Shown one piece after another: positions 1 to 6,917 of a DNA stretch of 33,469 bases (position 1 is the stretch's first letter; the number at the start of each line of letters is the position of its first letter). The notes under the pieces are model-generated. The model ran no database searches, was not told the origin of the DNA, and was given only the letters and a program-made list of their open reading frames with translations. The stretch is taken from the NCBI GenBank assembly GCA_002496425.1, contig DAJS01000023.1, positions 216 through 33,684 of the forward strand, given 5' to 3'. The translations under genes and the position numbers were made by a program. Source of the DNA: Acidilobaceae archaeon UBA162 (lineage in GTDB: Archaea > Thermoproteota > Thermoprotei_A > Sulfolobales > Acidilobaceae).

Positions 1-444
1 GCAAACCCAGTGCCAGAGATATGGCCGTGGGAGGCAAAGAAGGCTGGGGCTAAGGTAGTTGCCACTGGGAGGAGCGACTTCCCTAACCAGGTCAACAACA
101 GCCTCGTGTTCCCAGCTGTGTTCAGAGGGGTTCTAGACGTGAGGGCAAGGACAATAACTGATGAGATGGCCATAGCTGCCGCCGTTGAGCTAGCCAAGTT
201 CGCTGAGGAGAAGGGGCTCTCCGAGAACTACATAATTCCAACCATGGAGGAGTGGGAGGTCTACCCTAGGGTTGCGGCGGCAGTTGCTGTTAAGGCAGTT
301 GAGCAGGGCGTGGCAAGGAAGACCACCACGTTCAAGGAGGAGGGGGAGAGGGCCAGGGAGATAATCATGGCGTCGAGGAGCAAGGTTGAGGAGCTGTTCA
401 AGGCAGGGTTTATATCTAGCCCACCTGTTGACTACAAGGAATGA
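1..444 (+). CDS. Malic enzyme, C-terminal part (cut by window edge)
   Basis: This is the last 147 codons of an NAD(P)-dependent malic enzyme, which decarboxylates malate to pyruvate in the cytoplasm. The reading frame is open from base 1 and begins A-N-P-V-P-E-I, the conserved stretch around the end of the NAD-binding domain. It continues through ATGRSDFPNQVNN, which matches the family's cofactor-site motif, and a helical tail with YPRVAAAVAVKAVEQG. The GTG at 10 is internal, not a start. The N-terminal malate-binding domain lies outside the window. The next gene starts four bases after the stop, so co-transcription with the acetyltransferases is likely. Seen: motifs and frame. Family knowledge: the reaction. 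The choice between NAD and NADP cannot be made here. Confidence 0.88.
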   Translation, partial: ANPVPEIWPWEAKKAGAKVVATGRSDFPNQVNNSLVFPAVFRGVLDVRARTITDEMAIAAAVELAKFAEEKGLSENYIIPTMEEWEVYPRVAAAVAVKAVEQGVARKTTTFKEEGERAREIIMASRSKVEELFKAGFISSPPVDYKE

Positions 445-448
445 GAAC

Positions 449-931
449 ATGTATGCTGAGACAGGCGTGACCATAAGGAAGCCCACGGAGAGCGACATAC
501 AAGGGCTCGCGGAGCTACTGCTCAGGTTCTACTCCCTTAACGAGGAGTTCGAGCCTCATCTAGTGGTAGCCGATAATGCCAAGGAGCTGAGCGTTGAGGA
601 GGCCAGGAGGATTGCTCAGGGGAGCGAAGGGGACATGGCCTTTGTGGCTGTTATGGGCTCGGACGTTGTAGGTTATGTCAGGATTAGGCTTGACGAGAAC
701 AACATGTTGCATGAAAATAAGCTGGCGATTATAACTGAGCTCTACGTTAGGCCCGAGCAGAGGAGGTACGGCATAGCCACATCACTAGTGGAGAGGGTAA
801 AGCAGGAGGTAAGGCGCATGGGGCTGAGCCACGTGGCCGTGGAGTTCCCGGCCAGCAACTACGTGGCCCAGGACATGTACACCAAGATGGGTTTTAGACC
901 CTACAAGGTCCAGTACATAAGTGAGGTGTGA
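449..931 (+). CDS. GNAT-family N-acetyltransferase (first of a tandem pair)
   Basis: A 160-residue single-domain GNAT protein, expected to move an acetyl group from acetyl-CoA to an amine; the substrate is unknown. The acetyl-CoA loop is visible as YVRPEQRRYGIATSLVERV, followed by a beta strand (HVAVEFPAS) and the usual terminal NYVAQDMYTKMGFRPYK. I take ATG 449, with AAGGAATGAG just upstream, because the longer frame from 386 lies inside the malic enzyme gene. Only four bases separate the malic enzyme stop from this start. The protein is clearly paralogous to the next gene, sharing SLNEE near the N-terminus and the E-L/D-L-YVRP block. It is cytoplasmic with no signal peptide. Archaeal GNATs include RimI/Ard1, but this lacks a close match to that motif. 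Confidence 0.85.
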   Translation: MYAETGVTIRKPTESDIQGLAELLLRFYSLNEEFEPHLVVADNAKELSVEEARRIAQGSEGDMAFVAVMGSDVVGYVRIRLDENNMLHENKLAIITELYVRPEQRRYGIATSLVERVKQEVRRMGLSHVAVEFPASNYVAQDMYTKMGFRPYKVQYISEV

Positions 932-935
932 GCGC

Positions 936-1424
936 GTGTCGATAGAGAACATAGTCATTAGGAGGGCCTCGGAAGAGGACGTGGACCAGGTTACGGAGCT
1001 TGTGGCCAGGCTCAAGAGCCTCAACGAGGAGCTGGACCCAAACTTCAAAGTAGTCAATTACCTGGATAAGGCTGTAAGGGAGTACGTGCAGCAGTCCCTG
1101 AAGGATGACCGCGTGGTCCTACTGGTGGCCTATGACGCTGCTGCCAAGCTGGTGGCAGGGGTCATTAGGTTTGAGCTAATAGACAGGCACTTCTACGAGC
1201 CCAAGATAAAGGCTGAGATAACTGACCTCTATGTGAGGCCCCAGTACAGGAGGAAAAAGCTTGGGGTCATGTTGGTTCAGAGGGCCATGGAGGAGGCCAG
1301 GAAACTAGGGGCTGGCATAGTGACAGTCGTGTACCCTGCCGGCAACTCTATAGCCGACAGCTTCTACAGGTCCCTCAAGTTCTCTGAGCTGAATAAGGAG
1401 CTCTACAGGCCCTGCATGGAGTAG
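936..1424 (+). CDS. GNAT-family N-acetyltransferase (second of a tandem pair)
   Basis: A 162-residue GNAT protein, paralogue of the gene just before it. The acetyl-CoA loop is LYVRPQYRRKKLGVMLVQRA, then TVVYPAGN and SFYRSLKF. The loop has RRKKLG where the first copy has RRYGIA, so the pyrophosphate-binding turn has drifted. GTG 936 is preferred to GTG 921 because GAGGTG sits six bases ahead of it and because 921 would overlap the first gene; the first gene's stop (929-931) sits inside this ribosome-binding region, suggesting translational coupling. The substrate is unknown. A tandem duplication is the simplest origin, and the two copies may act as a heteromer or on related substrates (inference). 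Confidence 0.83.
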   Translation: MSIENIVIRRASEEDVDQVTELVARLKSLNEELDPNFKVVNYLDKAVREYVQQSLKDDRVVLLVAYDAAAKLVAGVIRFELIDRHFYEPKIKAEITDLYVRPQYRRKKLGVMLVQRAMEEARKLGAGIVTVVYPAGNSIADSFYRSLKFSELNKELYRPCME

Positions 1425-1440
1425 CCAGGTAAACGCTACT

Positions 1441-1450
1441 GCATTTTACC
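1441..1450 (+). promoter_or_regulatory. Likely TATA element of the dtxR-like gene
   Basis: The AT-rich stretch GCATTTTACC lies in the 58-base gap after the acetyltransferases. A start site about 25 bases on (near 1470) would give a leader holding GGGGTC before ATG 1483, which is why I prefer 1483 to ATG 1456. Confidence 0.35.
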
Positions 1451-1482
1451 CTCCGATGCCTATTATTGTTGGGGTCAAAGAC

Positions 1483-1893
1483 ATGGGGGCTGAAGGCCAA
1501 GAGGAGTGCGGACCAACGCCGAGCATGCAGGAGTACCTGACCGCCATCTATAAGAGAGGAGGCAAGGATGGATGGGTCAGGACTACTGACGTAGCACAGG
1601 ACCTAGGCATGACGCCTGCCAGCGTGACCGAGGCGTTCAGGAAGCTCTCAGCCAACGGTTACGTTGAGTACATACCGTACCGCGGTGTCACGCTGCTGCC
1701 AAAGGGGCTTAAGGTCGCTGAGGCTGTAGCGAGAAGGGAGAGGCTGGTCTACGAGACGCTGCTGAAGGCCGGCGTGAGCCCCCAGGAGGCAGAGAGACTG
1801 GCCTGCCTGGTAGAGCACTACATAAGTGATGAGGCCGCACAGAGGCTGTACGAGTGCGTCAGCAGGTGCGGTGGAAACTATGGGCAAGGTTAG
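1483..1893 (+). CDS. DtxR/MntR-like metal-dependent transcriptional regulator
   Basis: A 136-residue protein with the DtxR/MntR layout: an N-terminal winged helix (about residues 12-70, TPSMQEYLTAIY ... SVTEAFRKLSANGYVEYIPYRGVTLLPKG) and a short helical dimerisation/metal domain, with no SH3-like third domain. Against Bacillus MntR (alignment from memory), the usual ligands are only partly kept: Asp8 becomes Glu17, Glu11 becomes Thr20, His77 becomes Arg and Glu99 becomes Ala, while Glu102-His103 are kept as Glu111-His112. Cys125 and Cys129 near the end are extra. It overlaps the next gene, a NikR-like repressor, by 14 bases, so two metal-sensor families are made together. The metal sensed is not predictable. 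ATG 1456 would add nine residues. Confidence 0.8.
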   Translation: MGAEGQEECGPTPSMQEYLTAIYKRGGKDGWVRTTDVAQDLGMTPASVTEAFRKLSANGYVEYIPYRGVTLLPKGLKVAEAVARRERLVYETLLKAGVSPQEAERLACLVEHYISDEAAQRLYECVSRCGGNYGQG

Positions 1894-2317
1894 GTTTGGC
1901 GTGTCGATATCTGACGAGCTTAGCAGGCAGCTCGACGAGCTGGCTAGAAGGGTCGACCTGAGCCGCAGTGAGCTCGTGGAGCAGGCCATAAAGAACATGA
2001 TAGCCGATTATATACATTACCTTGTGCCCCATGACTGCACCGGAGTCATGGTTGCGCTCTGCCCTGATGACAAGGAAAGCGAGAGCGTGGTTGAGAAGTA
2101 CTCTGACGTGGCCTCAGCCTACCTTCACTTCCACCAGGGAGGTAGGTGCCTTGAGGTACTCATGATCTCAGGCCCCTCGTCAAGGATAAGCGAGCTCCAT
2201 GGCAAGCTGGTCGCGCTGGGCTGCGGCGTCAGGTTCATGCCCAGCCTGTCCCTTGACACTTTCTCCTCCAAGGCGCCGGCGCTCCAGGCGCTGAAGAGGA
2301 CGGAGACAAAGGGCTAG
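1880..2317 (+). CDS. nikR: NikR-like ribbon-helix-helix metalloregulator
   Basis: A 145-residue protein with an N-terminal ribbon-helix-helix (VRFGVSISDELSRQLDELA ... SRSELVEQAIKNMI) and a C-terminal ACT-like metal domain, the NikR plan. NikR represses nickel uptake genes when Ni(II) is bound. The ligand cluster is present as H83-F-H85-Q-G-G-R-C90. It is one residue shorter between the second His and Cys than in E. coli NikR (H87, H89, C95), and the position matching His76 is acidic/basic, not His. Ni(II) square-planar binding may therefore be altered (inference). ATG 1880 has GGTGG five bases upstream and lies inside the dtxR-like gene. Its stop shares CTAG with the convergent TrpRS stop. 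Confidence 0.78.
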   Translation: MGKVRFGVSISDELSRQLDELARRVDLSRSELVEQAIKNMIADYIHYLVPHDCTGVMVALCPDDKESESVVEKYSDVASAYLHFHQGGRCLEVLMISGPSSRISELHGKLVALGCGVRFMPSLSLDTFSSKAPALQALKRTETKG

Positions 2318-3438
2318 TACCTGGGGGTCTCCACCAGTGACCATGCCTTGTCCTTGTAGTGCTCTAGAGACCTCTGGTAGCCATCGAGGAACTTAAAGAG
2401 CCTCTCTGAGCCCCAGGCCTTGCACTCACCACAGAGCAGCTTGCCGGTCCTACACCTGGTCCTCACATCCTCAAGTTCGTTATCATCAGGCACCAGATAA
2501 TAGAGGTACTGGTCGAATACGGGGCACTTGTCAGGCTCCCCGCCGAGCCTCCTCTGTTCCTCAGCCGTGTTCCTGCCACCCGTCAGCGACGCCTTGAGCT
2601 TCCTGACTGCCTCCTCCGGCGGCTCGTTCAGGAATATTGTGACCTCGGGCCTGCTGCTGCTCATCTTGCCCCCGTCCAGGCCCCTGATCAGCTTGTGATA
2701 GGTTGCCGCCGGCTCGTTGAGCTCCACATCACCCTTCATCCTCATTGCTAAGTCTCTGGTGAGCCTTATGTGAGGGTCCTGATCGGCACCCACTGGGACG
2801 ACGACATGCATGTAGCCACCGTACTCGGGCAGCATGGGGTGGAGTATGTCTGCCACCTGTGTCAGCGCGCTGACTATCTTGCCCGGGCTGAGCTCACCGT
2901 ATATGGCCTCCATCTCGCTGTACGTCACCTTGGAGCTGAAGAGCTGTATCATCTCGTGGTACGGGCCCTGCCTGGCGGTCTGGAAGTAGAACTCTGTCCT
3001 CTGAGGATCCAGGCCTAGGGCCAGGAGGCTTGCCACGTACTCCTCTATCCCTATTCTTATCGCGTCCTTCCTTGGCATGTGCCTGACCGCGTAGGCCTCA
3101 GCGTCGGCAAGACTTACGAAGACCTTGAAGCCCAGCCTCTGGTAGTAGGTGAGCTGGAGCCCAGTCATCATGTGCCCAAAATGAAACCTCCCGCTCGGCA
3201 TAAAGCCAGTGACCACCGCCACTGGCTCGCCGTTGTGCCAGGCCTCGAGCACCTTGTCCAGATCCCTGTGACCAAATATTATGCCCCTCCTCATCAGTGG
3301 GCTCGGCTCAACGCCCATCTCCTTCATCTTCTCCAATACCTCGCCGAAGGGCCTGATGCCGAAGACCTCGTAGAGCCTGTTGTAGTCCTTTATCTCAGGC
3401 CTGCCCCAGGGGTCTATCCTTACCTCGCCGCCTGACAT
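2314..3438 (-). CDS. trpS: Tryptophan--tRNA ligase
   Basis: A 374-residue class I synthetase that charges tRNA-Trp. The HIGH motif appears as PSGRFHFGH (residues 81-89) and the KMSKS motif as GGKMSSS (258-262). The long N-terminal extension before HIGH and the C-terminal CRTGKLLCGECK cluster are typical of archaeal/eukaryal TrpRS rather than the short bacterial form. Full length for the archaeal family. ATG 3438 lies about 30 bases from the centre of a TATA-like element (CTATTTAACTTT on this strand), so the mRNA is probably leaderless or nearly so. The gene ends tail-to-tail with the NikR-like gene on one shared CTAG. Divergent from the next regulator gene. Confidence 0.96.
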   Translation of the reverse strand: MSGGEVRIDPWGRPEIKDYNRLYEVFGIRPFGEVLEKMKEMGVEPSPLMRRGIIFGHRDLDKVLEAWHNGEPVAVVTGFMPSGRFHFGHMMTGLQLTYYQRLGFKVFVSLADAEAYAVRHMPRKDAIRIGIEEYVASLLALGLDPQRTEFYFQTARQGPYHEMIQLFSSKVTYSEMEAIYGELSPGKIVSALTQVADILHPMLPEYGGYMHVVVPVGADQDPHIRLTRDLAMRMKGDVELNEPAATYHKLIRGLDGGKMSSSRPEVTIFLNEPPEEAVRKLKASLTGGRNTAEEQRRLGGEPDKCPVFDQYLYYLVPDDNELEDVRTRCRTGKLLCGECKAWGSERLFKFLDGYQRSLEHYKDKAWSLVETPRY

Positions 3439-3461
3439 GGCGCCCTGCTAAACTCGTGACC

Positions 3462-3473
3462 AAAGTTAAATAG
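3462..3473 (-). promoter_or_regulatory. TATA element of trpS
   Basis: Reads CTATTTAACTTT on the minus strand, centred about 30 bases before ATG 3438. This spacing fits an archaeal promoter giving a very short leader. Confidence 0.6.
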
Positions 3474-3495
3474 CTGAGCCCTAACGTAAAGGGGG

Positions 3496-3504
3496 ACTTT
3501 TAAC
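3496..3504 (+). promoter_or_regulatory. TATA-like element of the HTH/solute-binding-like regulator
   Basis: ACTTTTAAC on the plus strand, about 37 bases before TTG 3537. The predicted start near 3526 leaves a short leader with AGGGAAG. It is separate from the trpS element, unlike other divergent pairs in this window. Confidence 0.4.
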
Positions 3505-3536
3505 CTCTTGAGACACAGCTGTTCTCTAGGGAAGCC

Positions 3537-4478
3537 TTGGACGAGGTGGACATCGACATATATGACGCGGTTGCCGAGCTGGGTCCGGTGACGCTCTCAG
3601 AGCTCGCCAGGTCGCTGGGCTGGAGCAAGAGCATGATACACAGGAGGGTCATGAGCATGGCCTCCCAGGGAGTCCTAGATGTCAGGCGCGAGGGCGGCGC
3701 CGTTGTCATATCGCTACCAAAAGGGGGGCCGCCAAGAGTTCTTGAGCTCGGCATCATAAGGGCTAGCGAGTACCCCTACGTCATGCCCCTGCTCAGGGCC
3801 CTCAGGAATAGGTATGGCCCTGTGAGGGTTAAGGTCTACGATGATGCCCTCCAACTTGTTAATGACCTCGCCGCTGGCAGGGTCCAGCTCGCCTTTGCGC
3901 CTGCCGTGACGTTGCTCCTGTTCAACAGAATCACTAGGGGCCGCATTCACATAGTTGGGGGTGGGAGCAGCGGGGGAGCTGTAATAGTAAGGGGGAGCTC
4001 AGGGGAGGGACATGCAACGTCAATGATGTCTTCCATGGAGTACTGCGCCGAGTCCAACAGCCTTGAGCCCCCCAGGGTCTACCTTAAGGGCGGTGACAGG
4101 ATACTTGAGGCCGTGGCCAGGGGGCAGGTAAGGGAGGGCGTAGTCTGGGAACCATACGCATCTATGGCCAAGTCCATGGGGCTCTCGGTAGAGCCCTGCG
4201 AGCTGAACACCTGCTGCCTCCTCGGCGCTAACTCCTCCGTGGAGCAGGAGTACGAGCGCGTGACCTCTATGGCAGCCCAGGCCATAGCTGAGGCCAAGAG
4301 GGTTGACCTGCAGGCCTACGCAGCGCTCATAGGAGTCGATGAGGACCTCGTCAGGAGGTCCCTGGCGAGTTATGAGTTCCTCGAGGAACCTGACAGAGGC
4401 GTGCTTTACAATATGCTGAGCTCCATGAAGGGCGTGGCACTGCCTACCTCCTCAATAAAGGAGGCCGTCAGGGCCTAG
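3537..4478 (+). CDS. Winged-helix regulator fused to a periplasmic-binding-like sensor domain
   Basis: A 313-residue protein. Residues 5-60 form a winged helix-turn-helix (AELGPVTLSELARSLGWSKSMIHRRVMSMASQGVL, written here as position-based evidence: helix-turn-helix near 18-45). From about residue 68 it resembles an NMT1/SsuA-type solute-binding fold: an EYPYVMPLLRAL start, GRVQLAFAPA, and GVVWEPYASMAKSMGL. There is no signal peptide or membrane segment, so the binding domain is cytoplasmic, and the protein is probably a one-component regulator that reads a small ligand, like LysR in logic but with different domain order and families. TTG 3537 or GTG 3546 may be the start. It overlaps the convergent kinase-like gene by 11 bases. 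No target operon is evident. The ligand is unknown; the fold assignment is by pattern recognition. Confidence 0.68.
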   Translation: MDEVDIDIYDAVAELGPVTLSELARSLGWSKSMIHRRVMSMASQGVLDVRREGGAVVISLPKGGPPRVLELGIIRASEYPYVMPLLRALRNRYGPVRVKVYDDALQLVNDLAAGRVQLAFAPAVTLLLFNRITRGRIHIVGGGSSGGAVIVRGSSGEGHATSMMSSMEYCAESNSLEPPRVYLKGGDRILEAVARGQVREGVVWEPYASMAKSMGLSVEPCELNTCCLLGANSSVEQEYERVTSMAAQAIAEAKRVDLQAYAALIGVDEDLVRRSLASYEFLEEPDRGVLYNMLSSMKGVALPTSSIKEAVRA

Positions 4479-5805
4479 CCTCAATATCTCTGATAACGTT
4501 GTGCATTTCAAGCAGCAGAGGAGGGAGCGTGGCTGTGAGGTAGATGACGCCGGGGCTGAACAGCTCTTCCCTAACGGATCTCCACAGGTCTCCGGCCGAC
4601 CTCACGTAGGCCCTCAGCGACTCCCTCAGCAGGTCAGACGGTGCACCAAAGAACCTTGAGTAGTAATAGTATACCGCCAGATCCCAAGCCCCCTTAACTG
4701 GGCTGAACTGGCCGGCCTGCTCAACGTCTATCAGGAGTGGCCTGCCCTTAGACATGACGAAGTTGCCAGGGTTTGGGTCTCCCAGGGCCCAGCCGGCCCT
4801 GTGCAGCGCAGCCAGAGCCCTGCCCGCCTCCTCCCACGCCGCTGGGTCCCTGGAGCTGAGCACTGGGTCGCCCTCCACAAACTCCCTGGCCATTAAGGCC
4901 CTCATGGGCGAGAGGCAGAGCGCGTAGACCCTTGGTGTCCCCACGATGTTCCTTAGCGCCCTCAAGGAGCGGTACTCATTTATTGCCCTCGAGGTTGGGG
5001 ACTCCTTGAAGGGGTAGGCGGCTACTGAGAGAACCCCTGCCAACATCCACTTGAGTGTGCTGTGGCCGTAGTCCTTTACTATTACTGGTTCCTCTCCCTC
5101 ACATATTGTTGTAGAGTATAGCAGAGATGATCTGCGGCACGAAGTGGCGCCTAGGACCTCAGGTATCGCCTCGGCCATCTCGCAATTGCCGTAGAGAACA
5201 CCCTCTGGTAGCTCCACAAGCGACATGGGTTCCTCAAGTGGTGGTCTCGGCTGGCACTCTGTGAGCCCGCTAAGGAGTAGCCTGACGTAGGCACCTGCCA
5301 GGCCTATCATTGCTATGCCCGAGACCCTTGACCTGACAGAGGCCAACAGGCCTCTGGCCTTAGAGCGCCTCAGCATCACGTAGGCGTCGCTGAGGCTTCC
5401 GACCTCGGCCGCGTAGGACATATACTCATCAGCCAGCTTGTCCAGGTCCCTCACCGCCTCGTTGAAGGCGCAGGGGTAGAGCCTGGACAGCCTTGACATC
5501 CTGGCGACCGCGAAGTAGGAGACATGGATCCTGGCGCTCTGGGTCAGGGGCCCGAGCCTTGACATGAGCTCTGAGGCCTCCTCGGCCACCACCCTGGACC
5601 TGTAGGCTCTGACTACGTCCTCCAGCTCCTTATCGTACTCTATCGGGGGCAGCAGGAGGGATGCTAGGGACTCCGACAGGGCCCCTGATACAGCGTCGAG
5701 CATGAGCAGTGAGCGGCCTACCTCGAGACCTGAGCCCTTGACTATGGGCGGCTGAAGACCCTCAACAACTCTTACCCTATAGCCCGGCCCCCTGACCTCC
5801 AGCAA
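4468..5805 (-). CDS. Kinase-fold protein with an unknown N-terminal domain
   Basis: A 445-residue protein whose C-terminal half keeps the residues of the APH/RIO/ABC1-like protein-kinase fold: K244 in PVIVKDYG, E277 in INEYRSL, D343 and N348 in LGDPNPGNF, and D360 in LLIDVEQ. The HxD motif lacks its His (ALGD). Residues 1-230 are a separate helical region I do not recognise. The substrate could be a protein, a small molecule or RNA-linked. The start is TTG 5805 with GGAGGGG upstream, inside the DUF504 gene (29-base overlap), so the two are translationally coupled. There is no membrane segment strong enough to call, though residues 164-180 are hydrophobic. Kinase fold: good support from motifs. 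Function: unknown. Confidence 0.7.
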   Translation of the reverse strand: MLEVRGPGYRVRVVEGLQPPIVKGSGLEVGRSLLMLDAVSGALSESLASLLLPPIEYDKELEDVVRAYRSRVVAEEASELMSRLGPLTQSARIHVSYFAVARMSRLSRLYPCAFNEAVRDLDKLADEYMSYAAEVGSLSDAYVMLRRSKARGLLASVRSRVSGIAMIGLAGAYVRLLLSGLTECQPRPPLEEPMSLVELPEGVLYGNCEMAEAIPEVLGATSCRRSSLLYSTTICEGEEPVIVKDYGHSTLKWMLAGVLSVAAYPFKESPTSRAINEYRSLRALRNIVGTPRVYALCLSPMRALMAREFVEGDPVLSSRDPAAWEEAGRALAALHRAGWALGDPNPGNFVMSKGRPLLIDVEQAGQFSPVKGAWDLAVYYYYSRFFGAPSDLLRESLRAYVRSAGDLWRSVREELFSPGVIYLTATLPPLLLEMHNVIRDIEARP

Positions 5806-6058
5806 CCCTGCCCCTCCTCCAGAGAATCCTGCCGTCCCTCCCCCTGACCTCTACTACCCTGTGAAGAGGTATGACTGTGTCGTCATCAAGGGTCATGGCC
5901 CACTCGCTTACCCCTATAACCCTGTCGCCGCCCACCTCAGCTATCGACTGGCCCCTGACAGGGTCCCTGTCCACATAGGCTATTACGTAAGCTGAGGGGT
6001 TCCCGCTCATCAGGACCCTGTTTATCGCCTGCCTTATTACGCTCCTCCTCTTGCCCAC
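5777..6058 (-). CDS. DUF504 / UPF0248 (MJ1316 RNA end-recognition) family protein
   Basis: A 93-residue basic protein matching the archaeal UPF0248/DUF504 family: a short N-terminal helix (RRSVIRQAINRVLMSG), then strands ending in DDDTVIPLHRVVEVRGRDGRILWRR (cited by position: the IPLHRV motif is near residues 63-68). The MJ1316 family has been proposed to recognise cyclic-phosphate RNA ends and is fused to RNA-repair enzymes elsewhere. I start it at GTG 6058 with GAGAGG just before it; ATG 6065 upstream is out of frame. It leads a two-gene unit with the kinase-fold protein, whose start lies within it. That overlap hints at a shared task, perhaps RNA repair or modification, but this is inference only. 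Confidence 0.72.
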   Translation of the reverse strand: MGKRRSVIRQAINRVLMSGNPSAYVIAYVDRDPVRGQSIAEVGGDRVIGVSEWAMTLDDDTVIPLHRVVEVRGRDGRILWRRGRVAGGQGAGL

Positions 6059-6145
6059 GCCCTCTCATTGCCCTGAGGCACTGCGAGGATTTAGACCTCA
6101 GCCCTGGCGGAAAGGCCTCAGAACTCAAGACCCTCCTCATCGCCC

Positions 6146-6164
6146 AGCTCGGCTACGCCGAGCT
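6146..6164. repeat. Perfect 8-bp inverted repeat with 3-base loop
   Basis: AGCTCGGC-TAC-GCCGAGCT, an uninterrupted hairpin in the 175-base gap between the DUF504 gene (-) and the PHP gene (+). It is followed on neither strand by a clear poly-T run. It could be an operator, a structured RNA element or part of a decayed gene. Confidence 0.75.
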
Positions 6165-6197
6165 CATCACAGGCCCAGCCCTGGTATAGGCCTTAGA

Positions 6198-6206
6198 GCT
6201 AATTAG
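6198..6206 (+). promoter_or_regulatory. TATA-like element of the PHP gene
   Basis: GCTAATTAG, about 32 bases before ATG 6234. The predicted start near 6227 leaves a leader of about seven bases containing GAGAAGG next to the ATG. Confidence 0.45.
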
Positions 6207-6233
6207 TCCAGGCACCCCTGACCCCCGAGAAGG

Positions 6234-6917
6234 ATGGTGTGCCTGGCAGAGCTTCACTCCCACACTACTTACAGCGACGGCAGGCCAACACCTGAGGAGG
6301 TAGTGCTGAGGGCCGCGCAGCTGGGCCTCTCAGCGATAGCTATTACTGACCACAATACGTTCAGGGGCTCAGCGGCCGCACTTGAGGCTGCCAAGGAACT
6401 GGTGCTCGGCATCCACGTGATCCCTGGCGACGAGGTCAGGACGTCCAAGGGGGATGTGATAGTCCTGTGCCCCTCTCTGCCCCATGAGGACCCCAGGCGG
6501 GGCATAGATCCTTATGAGCTCAGGGACTGGGCCTCGACCCACGGCTGCATCACCATAGCCGCCCATCCGTTCCAGCCGGGGAGGAAGGGCGTGGGCTTCT
6601 ACTTGCTCAGGAACCCAGGGGCCTTTGATGCGGTCGAGGCCTGGAACGCTAGGGGCCTGCCGCCGCTGAACTGGTATGCCGAGAGGGAGGCCAGGAAGCT
6701 TGGCAAGCCAATGACAAGTGGCAGTGACGCCCATGTAATAGGTGAGCTCGGCAGGCTTCCGACAGCTGTACTCACCGGCGACTGCAGCGCCGAGGGAGTT
6801 ATAGATGCCATAAGGAAGGGGGCCTGTTCCCCCTCAAGGGGCATGATAAGGCTCTCAACAATTATGGAGGCGCTCAGGTGGAGCCTCGAGAGGCGCCTCA
6901 GGGAACGAGGTCTATGA
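6234..6917 (+). CDS. PHP-domain metal-dependent phosphoesterase
   Basis: A 227-residue stand-alone PHP protein. All four PHP motif groups are visible: ELHSHTTYSDG (H8, H10), ITDHNT (D39, H40), PGDEVRT (E67), and AAHPF (H111) with SGSDAHV (D165, H167). These bind two or three metals and hydrolyse a phosphoester. Stand-alone members include histidinol-phosphatase-like enzymes and nucleotide or oligonucleotide phosphatases, so the substrate is open. No his genes are nearby. Start ATG 6234 abuts GAGAAGG; GTG 6237 is an alternative with better spacing. The 3' end overlaps the convergent DUF2139 gene by 20 bases, so transcription must end inside the neighbour. Confidence 0.85.
   Translation: MVCLAELHSHTTYSDGRPTPEEVVLRAAQLGLSAIAITDHNTFRGSAAALEAAKELVLGIHVIPGDEVRTSKGDVIVLCPSLPHEDPRRGIDPYELRDWASTHGCITIAAHPFQPGRKGVGFYLLRNPGAFDAVEAWNARGLPPLNWYAEREARKLGKPMTSGSDAHVIGELGRLPTAVLTGDCSAEGVIDAIRKGACSPSRGMIRLSTIMEALRWSLERRLRERGL

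Noticed and set aside
6118..6170. Possible C/D box small RNA on the minus strand (GTGATGA at 6170, CTGA at 6121, GCGATGA in the middle)
   Set aside because: The inner D' box is degenerate (CTGG) with no spacer to C', and the first guide would be occupied by the 8-bp hairpin. It is too weak to call without a target match.
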